Shown piece by piece: positions 6,330 through 12,527 of a DNA stretch of 12,527 nt (positions are counted from its first letter, which is position 1; each line of letters begins with the position of its first letter). The stretch comes from Methanobacteriota archaeon. Its GTDB lineage: Archaea > Thermoplasmatota > E2 > DHVEG-1. The position numbers and the translations under genes were made by a program. Where the stretch lies: NCBI GenBank assembly GCA_903930505.1, contig CAIYYQ010000324.1:1-12527 (forward strand). The letters are read 5' to 3'. The notes below the pieces were generated by a model that worked only from the letters and a program-made list of their open reading frames with translations, ran no database searches and was not told the DNA's origin.

Positions 6330-8105
6330 TCATGTTATTTGCTGGCTGAAATCCATGGTTGTCGCACTCCCGGTTTTCAGATCAACTATCGGGAGTTTTG
6401 CCGAATCAGGAACAAAGTTCAGCATTTTTTGATACGTGGTTTGTGCCTGCCAGGATGAAGCATTAATTAGCGTAACACCTCGGTAATCATCAAGCGCTGC
6501 CATGTGTACATGTCCGGTGACAAAGATATCAGGGACTTTGTCAATGATCATGAAATCTGCATGTTCGGGAGCAAGCGGCGTATACCCCCCGTAGATAGGG
6601 GCGAGATGACGTTTCTTAAGCATCACTTTCATGATCTCGATTGGTTCGTTGTATCGCAGATGCTGTATGTTTGTTGCGTAATCAAGCAGGCTTTGTCCAT
6701 GATATGAAAGAACTTCGACGCTATGTAGTGAAAAATAACAGGGGTTCCCGACGAAGTGCACCTCTTTTCCTGAAAACAGGTCCTGGATTTCTTTTGCAAA
6801 CGCGGGTTGTGGTTCCGCTGGTCTGACCGCATCATGGTTCCCTGGTTGAATAATAATTGAAATATGATCAGGGATTAGTTGCATCTGCGAAGCAAGTGCT
6901 TCGTATTGGCGGTAAATATCTTTTATTGAGAGTTCTTTTTCTTGGTTTGGGTATATGCCTATCCCGTCTACGATATCGCCGGGGATGACTAGGTATTTTA
7001 CTTTTCCAGCTACGTCTTTTTGCCGGGAGTTTCCTAGGTTTCCATTGATCCATTTCAGAAAGGCATGCCATTGCTCCTCAAGAAACATTTTGCTTCCCAT
7101 GTGAATATCTGAAAGAAATGCGGCGCAGATTGGGACCTCTGTTTTTTGTTTGTTATGCTGAATGCTAATATCGGGGAATACGATATTTTGAATAATAATA
7201 AGATCCCCGTTCTTACTGAGTTTGCCGTTCACACCTATTATTTCATCAAGGACTACTTCATTTGCTATCTGAAGGATATCGGGGTTGGTTTTCAAAGCGA
7301 TAAGGGGGGCTTCACCGGTTTCATCTTCGATTTCAATGAGACGGTGACCATTGTTTGTTGTGCGAACGTTTTTTACGATGCCGATGAGTTGAACATCGTT
7401 TGTCGCGCTTTTTTTGATGCGGTTGATTGGGAGTGCGTTCATGAGTTCTCTGCGTTGATTTTGAAGTATTTTATGAAGGATGGTGTACCTGTTTTTGAAG
7501 AGTTTTGCGAAATCCTGGGTGGTGCCTTCACAGGTGCTGTTTCCGGTGACGTCTTTGAGGATTTTTATCTCAGGACTGTATTCTTTTGCGAGGGGTTTCC
7601 ATCCTTTTATTTTTTTGAGTTCAACAGGACGGATGAGCGGTTTTTCCGATTCTTCGTCGCCGTTGATTGCTAGTTGATCGTCTTTATCTGGGTCTTCGTA
7701 GTCTTCTTCGGTTTCTTCGCCGTTTTCATCGCGAAGAGGTGGCGTAGAATACATTTTTGATAAGATGATTTTTTGTTTTTGTTTATCATCAAGTGGTGAT
7801 AATTCTGTTTTTATCTGTGTTTCCAGGGGTTTTTCAGATAGTATAGCGTCTTGTTTCGTTAAATCTAGTTGTTCAGTTATTTGTTGTTTTATGGTTGGTT
7901 CTTCAAGTTTTGGGAGGTTTTTTACAAGAGATGTTTGTTCAATTGCTTTGATTTGATCAAGGGTGAGGACAAGTGGGTATTCTTTGAGGTTTTCAAGCAG
8001 AAGTGATGCGAATTCTTTAGGGTGTTCTCTCGTAGAAATATAGGTGACCGCTTCTGGTTGAATGAAAGTGCCGTGTTCTGAGAATAGTTTGAGGATTGCT
8101 TTCAT
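6330..8105 (-). CDS. polB: DNA polymerase D small subunit DP1 (3'-5' exonuclease)
   Basis: This is the proofreading and scaffold subunit of family-D polymerase, an Mre11-like metallophosphatase that partners DP2. It has 591 residues. An N-terminal helical region (about 1-60) is followed by a long low-complexity acidic linker (about 110-160, many Asp and Glu). An OB-fold comes next (about 230-310, VQLIGIVKNVRTTNNGHRL). The phosphoesterase runs from about 325 to the end. All expected metal motifs are visible: SDIHMG (about 332), PGDIVDG (about 374), GNHD (about 421), YHGQ (about 470) and TGHVH (about 533). This predicts an active exonuclease, unlike the degenerate eukaryotic B-subunits. The ATG is supported by AGGGG six bases upstream and a TATA-like element. 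DP1 has its own promoter and is not in a tight operon with DP2. Confidence 0.97.
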   Translation of the reverse strand: MKAILKLFSEHGTFIQPEAVTYISTREHPKEFASLLLENLKEYPLVLTLDQIKAIEQTSLVKNLPKLEEPTIKQQITEQLDLTKQDAILSEKPLETQIKTELSPLDDKQKQKIILSKMYSTPPLRDENGEETEEDYEDPDKDDQLAINGDEESEKPLIRPVELKKIKGWKPLAKEYSPEIKILKDVTGNSTCEGTTQDFAKLFKNRYTILHKILQNQRRELMNALPINRIKKSATNDVQLIGIVKNVRTTNNGHRLIEIEDETGEAPLIALKTNPDILQIANEVVLDEIIGVNGKLSKNGDLIIIQNIVFPDISIQHNKQKTEVPICAAFLSDIHMGSKMFLEEQWHAFLKWINGNLGNSRQKDVAGKVKYLVIPGDIVDGIGIYPNQEKELSIKDIYRQYEALASQMQLIPDHISIIIQPGNHDAVRPAEPQPAFAKEIQDLFSGKEVHFVGNPCYFSLHSVEVLSYHGQSLLDYATNIQHLRYNEPIEIMKVMLKKRHLAPIYGGYTPLAPEHADFMIIDKVPDIFVTGHVHMAALDDYRGVTLINASSWQAQTTYQKMLNFVPDSAKLPIVDLKTGSATTMDFSQQIT

Positions 8106-8111
8106 GCGCTG

Positions 8112-8152
8112 CCCCTAAAAATTTGTGTTGTTCGTGTACGTTATAGTACGTG
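8112..8152 (-). promoter_or_regulatory. DP1 promoter and Shine-Dalgarno
   Basis: On the minus strand, ACGTACTATAACGTAC (8137-8152) contains a TATA core centred about 39 bases before the ATG, predicting a leader of about 13 bases. AGGGG (8112-8116) is the ribosome binding site, six bases from the ATG. The TATA core is bracketed by two ACGTAC copies spaced 10 bases apart, about one helical turn. Confidence 0.5.
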
Positions 8153-8164
8153 TGTGTTTTAAGA

Positions 8165-8250
8165 TTATGGTCAAAAAAACTAATGGCGTGTTGGCATGTC
8201 CCAGTACTAATATATATACTTTTCCATAAAAATAGATGGGTTGACCATAA
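8165..8250. repeat. Perfect 10-bp inverted repeat in the DP1/DUF424 divergent region
   Basis: TTATGGTCAA (8165-8174) and its exact reverse complement TTGACCATAA (8241-8250) are separated by 66 bases. An AT run, TAATATATATA (8208-8218), lies between them. The arms could bind one dimeric regulator at two sites or form a stem. The rest of this 276-base region (8106-8381) holds the two promoters, and I see no gene in it. Confidence 0.55.
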
Positions 8251-8324
8251 CAGCAATAAAATATTGTTTGTACCTACCAAAAAATCATAAAATCATGCTA
8301 CAACATAGCACTTTTTTCGAAAGT

Positions 8325-8372
8325 CATATAAAACAGGAGAAACTAACATAATAAATAGAGACAAACACAGGA
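8325..8372 (+). promoter_or_regulatory. DUF424 gene promoter and ribosome binding site
   Basis: CATATAAAA (8325-8333) is a good TATA-like element about 52 bases before the ATG, predicting a leader of about 29 bases. AGGA (8369-8372), 9 bases before the ATG, is a modest Shine-Dalgarno. Confidence 0.45.
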
Positions 8373-8381
8373 TCTGAGACC

Positions 8382-8678
8382 ATGATCAGCATCAGAATCT
8401 ACAGACAAGGAAAAGAAACCCTCGTTTCCGCCTGCGATAAAAATCTTATAGGAAAAAAATTCGTAGAAGGTAAACTCCAAATCGATGCATCAGAAAAATT
8501 TTACGGCGGAGAAACCGTGGATGTAAAAACTCTAGGAAAACTCCTTGCTGAGGCGACCATCGCAAACCTTGTTGGAAAAGAAGCAGTACTGCATGCCATC
8601 AAACTCGGATTCATCAACAAAGACTGCGTGCTGACCATCAAAGGCATACCGCACGCACAGATGCTCCGAATGTTCTAA
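8382..8678 (+). CDS. DUF424 family protein
   Basis: This 98-residue protein matches the archaeal DUF424 family (COG2412) from end to end and has a normal length. Characteristic segments are the N-terminal IRIYRQGKETLVSACDK, then FYGG near residue 40, LLAEATIANLVG near 53-64, and the C-terminal GIPHAQMLRMF. It is small and soluble, with no signal peptide or membrane helix. The family is widespread in archaea and its function is not established to my knowledge, so none is assigned. The gene has its own TATA-like element, points away from DP1 and ends 13 bases from the convergent Mut7-C gene. The ATG is the first in frame after the ribosome binding site. Confidence 0.93.
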   Translation: MISIRIYRQGKETLVSACDKNLIGKKFVEGKLQIDASEKFYGGETVDVKTLGKLLAEATIANLVGKEAVLHAIKLGFINKDCVLTIKGIPHAQMLRMF

Positions 8679-8691
8679 AACCTAGAAGGCA

Positions 8692-9168
8692 TTAATTCTT
8701 CTTTTTCAAAATCTGCAATTTGTTCTTCATATTCTCATAATGTGTCCCCATCCAGTAAACCCTAGCGCAGGATCGACAAAACCAAAAGGTATCGTGCTGT
8801 TCGAAAATCCTTGAAGGAACCTTATCTTTTACGACATGCTTCTCAATCGATTCAAGGACGGTGTTACAAACGGTACATCGTGAGAGAATACTCGCTTCAT
8901 TAAAAGAAACCCGATTCAGCACAGTTTGCAGCTGTTCATCAAGATTCGTCGTTTGAATAGCAATATGCGGCAGTTGTTCTTTTTTTCCTCGTTGAATCAA
9001 TTGTTTATCTCGTGAGAGAAGAACGCGATCTTCATTTTTCGCGATACGAAGAATATCCTTATCAGTCATCTCACAAGTTGCATAAAATGTATCAAAACCA
9101 AGTATTCGAAGCCATTTCGCAAGAGAACCAAGCATCTGATCGCAGAGGAGTTTCATAGTATTCTTCAC
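8692..9168 (-). CDS. Mut7-C RNase domain protein
   Basis: This protein of up to 158 residues has a PIN-like Mut7-C fold (PF01927, formerly DUF82; COG1656), predicted to be a ribonuclease. The N-terminal signature LCDQMLGSLAKWLRILGFDT is typical. Conserved acids for metal binding are D10, D36/D38 (TDKDIL) and D54 (LSRD). A C-terminal zinc ribbon uses C98-x2-C101 and C131-x2-C134, ending in the usual CxxCxRVYWxGTH. The extreme C-terminus is lysine-rich. The longest frame begins with GTG (9168). The ATG four codons in (9156) matches the usual family start, MKLLxDxML, and is the likelier initiator. No Shine-Dalgarno is seen for either, and the TATA-like element predicts a start near 9169, giving a very short or absent leader. 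The RNA substrate is unknown. Confidence 0.93.
   Translation of the reverse strand: MKNTMKLLCDQMLGSLAKWLRILGFDTFYATCEMTDKDILRIAKNEDRVLLSRDKQLIQRGKKEQLPHIAIQTTNLDEQLQTVLNRVSFNEASILSRCTVCNTVLESIEKHVVKDKVPSRIFEQHDTFWFCRSCARVYWMGTHYENMKNKLQILKKKN
8697..8707 (+). terminator. Possible oligo-T terminator of the DUF424 gene
   Basis: TTCTTCTTTTTC follows the DUF424 stop by about 19 bases. Archaeal terminators are often just oligo-T tracts. A small TTCTA/TAGAA stem (8673-8687) overlaps the stop codon upstream of it. The tract also encodes the lysine-rich end of the convergent gene, so it may be coding constraint only. Confidence 0.3.
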
Positions 9169-9178
9169 TATGGAATCA

Positions 9179-9203
9179 GAAAACGTGTTTTTATTATTTT
9201 TAG
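9179..9203 (-). promoter_or_regulatory. Mut7-C gene promoter
   Basis: On the minus strand, AAAAATAATAAAAAC (about 9188-9203) is a TATA-like element centred 26 bases before 9169, consistent with a near-leaderless transcript. AAACACGTTTTC (9179-9190) overlaps its downstream edge and differs at one of 12 bases from the DP2 promoter element at 5495-5506. Confidence 0.45.
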
Positions 9204-9375
9204 AGAAAGGTTTGACGGAAAACGGCGATAAAACATGTACTGCACTATTTTAATTTTATTTCCTTATACACGTTAAAAATGAACAAACATGCATCTTCAT
9301 CGTTTACAAAACAATCATTTTTAGAAGAAATATACGAGTAAAAACTCAATTATTCTTTTTTTATATTCTTTCACA

Positions 9376-9416
9376 AATTATTTAAAGTGACCCTTTATAA
9401 TACCTGGAATTAGGGA
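9376..9416 (+). promoter_or_regulatory. Promoter and ribosome binding site of the M14 peptidase gene
   Basis: AAATTATTTAAAG (about 9374-9386) is a TATA-like element that predicts a start near 9407 and a leader of about 19 bases. GGGAG (9412-9416) lies 9 bases before the ATG and decides the start. A second candidate, TTTATAATA (9394-9402), would give an almost leaderless transcript that excludes this Shine-Dalgarno. The rest of the 257-base gap (9169-9425) shows no gene. Confidence 0.45.
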
Positions 9417-9425
9417 GTTTTCAAT

Positions 9426-12400
9426 ATGAAAAAAAACATTGCGATCGTCATTGTTGTGATGTTTCTTCTTCTCAGCACATTGCCGGTTTTTGGAGATAGA
9501 ACACCGCCAACAACACACGATTCTCAACAAATACTATATCAACCACTCAATGACCTAAGTGATGAATTATCTCAGGAGGTACTCGTTCGCATCAATACCA
9601 CAAAAGAAAAGGTAGATATCCCAAAGGATGGAGAAATTGTAAGTGGTAGCCCCGGAAAATGGCTTGACGTGATCCTTCCACAAACAAGCCTTCAAGAGCT
9701 TACGAATGCTCATCTTGAATATACAGTTCTCATATCAGATGTTGAAAGTTACAGTGACAATTACCGAGGTCAATACCATACCCTCGCACAGATTGAACAA
9801 ACCCTACAAAACATCGCAACCACATACCCTACTATTACACGACTCACAACCATCGGTACCACCTATGAAGGACGAACAATTAAATGTTTGGAGATCTCTG
9901 ATAACCCGGGTGTCGCTGAAGGAGAACCCGGTGTATTATTCATGGGTCTTCATCATGCAAGGGAATGGCCCACCGTCGAGATCTGCCTTTACATCGCAAA
10001 TCAATTAACCACGCAATATGGATCAAACTCCAGTATCACAAATCTCGTGAACAACCGCAGAATCTGGATTGTCCCATGTACAAACCCTGATGGATACTAC
10101 TATTGCCATGACCAAAGCCACGACTGGCGGAAAAACAGGCATTACTTCTCCCAATTCAGCAGCTACGGTGTAGATACCAATAGGAACTATGATGGATCTT
10201 GTAACGGGGAACCCTGGGGCGCATGGGGATCCATAGGACCAGCATCCAACACCCATAACCCAAGTTCAGAAATCTATGTAGGACCTTCAGCGTTTTCCGA
10301 AGCAGAAACACAAGCAATCCGAAATCTTACCACTGCAAACGACATCTGCGCAGACATCAGCTGGCACACCTACGGTGAAGAAGTGATGTGGCCATGGGGA
10401 TATTCAACCAGCGCGCGAACACCAGATAACGCATATCTCACCCAGATAGGACAAGGAATCGCCTCACAAATCAAAAAAGAAGGCGGCATCGGAACATACT
10501 CCGCATACCAAAGCGCATACCTATACCCAACCACAGGTGATTCCGACGACTGGCTATACGGATACAGCTATTACACCAAAGGGAAACCATTGTTTTCCTA
10601 TACCATCGAATCCGGTTCTGAGTTCCAAGCGCCTGCAGGAGCACTTGATCAAATCTGCACAGAAAACTTCGACGGGGCATTATATCTTCTTCAGCAGGCA
10701 CAAAACATCAAAGATACATTTGTGCCACCGGTACTACCTCCCCTGATGAATGATATCGTGATGTATCCAGATGGACGCTACAATGTTTCCTGGACGGAAC
10801 GAAACCCTGATGCAAACCCGTCGCAATATCAATTGCAGGAATTAACAGATTTTTCTACTCGAACAGATAATGCTGAGTCTGATAGCAGTCTCTGGACGTT
10901 AAACGGTTATACCCTAGATGGGACACGGTTTTATTCCGGGAGCATGAGTTATAAATCTCGAAATATCAACAGCGATGTCTCCTGTATGACAAGCGTGTAT
11001 CCGCTGCCGGTAATTCAGGGGATGACCTTGTCGTTTTGGTGCTGGTACAATACGGAAAACAGACGGGATTACACCTTTGTCGAGGTTAGTCGTAACAATG
11101 GTCGCACCTATGACATCCTAGATGCATACACCGGGTCGTCCAGCGGGTGGAAACAAAAACAATACAGCCTCAGCTCCTATGTCAATGAGTCCATTACCAT
11201 TCGTTTTCGTTCAACCACCGATACTTCAACTCTTGTAGAAGGGTTTTATGTTGATGATATCTCCCCGGTTCCTGATTTTGATACAGTGAAAACCCTTTCA
11301 GATTCTATTGTGAATCATTACTATATTGTTCCCGGTAACCCTGTCGGTCAGTATTACTACAGAGTCGAAGGATATAACAGTCGAGGATGGGGAGATTATA
11401 GCAAAACAAAAATGATTAACGCGCAGTTTTCTGCCCATCCACCATACATTCCATCAAATCCAAATCCAGAAAATAATTCTATTGACATCAATGTCAGCAT
11501 GAATCTGTCTTGGGACGGTGGAGATATGGATCGGTCAAGTATCGTCTACTATAATGTCTCCTTCGGAACAACCAACCCTCCATCGTTTACACAACGCATA
11601 GGCCCCTATCCAGGAAACCAAACACGAATCACATATGATCCCGGGAACATGAACACATATACCCAATATTATTGGCAGATCCTCGCCGATGACATCGATC
11701 CTGCTTCGAATAACACAATCAGTCCCATTTGGATGTTCAGATCAGAAGACAATCTGCAGCCGCAATGGCGGAATCAAGGGCAATCCTTTTTATCGATACC
11801 ACAAGGTGAGAATATCTCTTTATACGCGCAAGGAAAGGATAATGTTGCTCTGAAAAAAGCATGGCTTGCCACAAATGAGACCGGTGTATGGCTTAATTAC
11901 TCTGGTGATGGATGGTGGAACAACAGCTGGGATTACTGCAGAACAATATATATCAATCATACCAAAGTCGGTGGTGATTTGACGAACTTCCCGGTTCTTG
12001 TCTCATGTACCTCATCTGATTTCATCAACCATGCACAACCTGATGGCGATGATTTTCTCTTTGCTGATGCGACCAATACCACTCAATATAATCATGAGAT
12101 TGAATATTATAACAGTGCGACCGGTGAGCTGGCTGCTTGGGTGAAGATCCCGTTCCTCAGCTCTACGCAGGATACCGTATTGTATATGTATTATGGGAAT
12201 GCTGGTTGTGGAAGTCAGCAGAATGTCGCAGGAACATGGGATTCTAATTTCATTCTGGTGGATCATCTGACTGGTGCAACCTCTGTTGATCTGAAAGACA
12301 GCTCAGCGAACCATTGGGATGTCACCAGCTCTGGTGGAAACCCTACTTATAATCAAATTGGGAAGGTTGGGCGTTGTGTGGATTTCGACGGTATTGATGA

Positions 12401-12527
12401 TTACCTACAAACAAATCTGTTCCGCTTACCAACCGATAGTTCGTATACCGCGAGTGCCTGGGTGTATGCCGATGGAAATGCAGCGACACGGCGGTATATA
12501 TTTGAAGGAGCCAGTGAAAACATTGGG
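9426..12527 (+). CDS. Secreted multidomain M14 zinc carboxypeptidase, 3' end outside the window
   Basis: The frame is open for all 1034 codons to the last base, so the protein is truncated by the window. A signal peptide (1-23: MKKN, a hydrophobic core, then PVFG) shows export. Residues 24-115 resemble an M14 propeptide. The M14 catalytic domain spans about 115-425. Zinc ligands are H177 and E180 (HARE) and H314. The pocket residues R235, N252-R253, Y367 and the general base E395 are all present by comparison with carboxypeptidase A. D374 (GDSDDW) aligns with residue 255, which is Asp in carboxypeptidase B, suggesting cleavage of basic C-terminal residues. Downstream are a MAM-like beta-sandwich (about 485-612), fibronectin-III-like modules (about 612-775), a DUF2341 module (about 830-945) and the start of a LamG/concanavalin-like domain (about 945 onward). 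It probably acts outside the cell in protein breakdown. No partner gene is visible. Confidence 0.93.
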   Translation, partial: MKKNIAIVIVVMFLLLSTLPVFGDRTPPTTHDSQQILYQPLNDLSDELSQEVLVRINTTKEKVDIPKDGEIVSGSPGKWLDVILPQTSLQELTNAHLEYTVLISDVESYSDNYRGQYHTLAQIEQTLQNIATTYPTITRLTTIGTTYEGRTIKCLEISDNPGVAEGEPGVLFMGLHHAREWPTVEICLYIANQLTTQYGSNSSITNLVNNRRIWIVPCTNPDGYYYCHDQSHDWRKNRHYFSQFSSYGVDTNRNYDGSCNGEPWGAWGSIGPASNTHNPSSEIYVGPSAFSEAETQAIRNLTTANDICADISWHTYGEEVMWPWGYSTSARTPDNAYLTQIGQGIASQIKKEGGIGTYSAYQSAYLYPTTGDSDDWLYGYSYYTKGKPLFSYTIESGSEFQAPAGALDQICTENFDGALYLLQQAQNIKDTFVPPVLPPLMNDIVMYPDGRYNVSWTERNPDANPSQYQLQELTDFSTRTDNAESDSSLWTLNGYTLDGTRFYSGSMSYKSRNINSDVSCMTSVYPLPVIQGMTLSFWCWYNTENRRDYTFVEVSRNNGRTYDILDAYTGSSSGWKQKQYSLSSYVNESITIRFRSTTDTSTLVEGFYVDDISPVPDFDTVKTLSDSIVNHYYIVPGNPVGQYYYRVEGYNSRGWGDYSKTKMINAQFSAHPPYIPSNPNPENNSIDINVSMNLSWDGGDMDRSSIVYYNVSFGTTNPPSFTQRIGPYPGNQTRITYDPGNMNTYTQYYWQILADDIDPASNNTISPIWMFRSEDNLQPQWRNQGQSFLSIPQGENISLYAQGKDNVALKKAWLATNETGVWLNYSGDGWWNNSWDYCRTIYINHTKVGGDLTNFPVLVSCTSSDFINHAQPDGDDFLFADATNTTQYNHEIEYYNSATGELAAWVKIPFLSSTQDTVLYMYYGNAGCGSQQNVAGTWDSNFILVDHLTGATSVDLKDSSANHWDVTSSGGNPTYNQIGKVGRCVDFDGIDDYLQTNLFRLPTDSSYTASAWVYADGNAATRRYIFEGASENIG

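Noticed and set aside
7146..7673. Plus-strand 175-codon frame opposite DP1
   Set aside because: It is antisense to the conserved DP1 OB-fold and linker. It is rich in Phe, Val and Asp from reverse-strand bias and has no start signals.
8017..8280. Minus-strand 87-codon frame overlapping the DP1 start
   Set aside because: It lies out of frame with DP1 and runs through the DP1 promoter. It has no Shine-Dalgarno or recognisable protein features.
1..12527. CRISPR array, tRNA genes, insertion sequence or defence island
   Set aside because: No regularly spaced repeats, tRNA cloverleaf, transposase or defence-type genes were seen. Apart from the intein, the genes are housekeeping or secretory.

Overview
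The window is archaeal, most likely a euryarchaeote. Its genes include both subunits of the archaeal replicative polymerase D (DP1 and DP2), a DUF424 protein, a Mut7-C type RNase, and the 5' part of an archaeal SRP (7S) RNA. TATA-like elements lie upstream of nearly every gene, and some genes have short or absent leaders. The large secreted peptidase with DUF2341 and LamG-like modules would suit a protein-degrading Thermoplasmatota-like lineage, but that placement is inference. No tRNA, CRISPR array or insertion sequence was seen.

Layout, left to right. (1) Positions 1 to about 102, minus strand: 5' part of SRP RNA (Alu domain), running off the left edge. (2) 137-421, minus: a small two-helix membrane protein. 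(3) 485-5455, minus: DNA polymerase D large subunit (DP2, polC), interrupted by an AT-rich intein of about 504-510 residues that carries a LAGLIDADG homing endonuclease and sits next to the catalytic aspartates. (4) 5456-5835: AT-rich promoter region. (5) 5836-6303, plus: a protein with two zf-TFIIB-like zinc ribbons. (6) 6330-8105, minus: polymerase D small subunit (DP1, polB), the proofreading exonuclease. (7) 8106-8381: divergent promoter region with a perfect inverted repeat. (8) 8382-8678, plus: DUF424 protein. (9) 8692-9168, minus: Mut7-C RNase-domain protein. (10) 9169-9425: promoter region. (11) 9426 to the right edge, plus: first 1034 residues of a secreted multidomain M14 zinc carboxypeptidase, open to the last base.

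DP1 and DP2 assemble into the replicative polymerase. They share a strand but have separate promoters and are split by the oppositely oriented zinc-ribbon gene. The most striking observation is the intein's C-terminal junction. A normal His-Asn end (WHN) is followed by six extra residues (QLIQIR) before the conserved Cys of the CDGDED active-site motif. Neither possible junction has Asn or Gln directly before a Cys, Ser or Thr, so the standard splicing chemistry does not fit the sequence as written.
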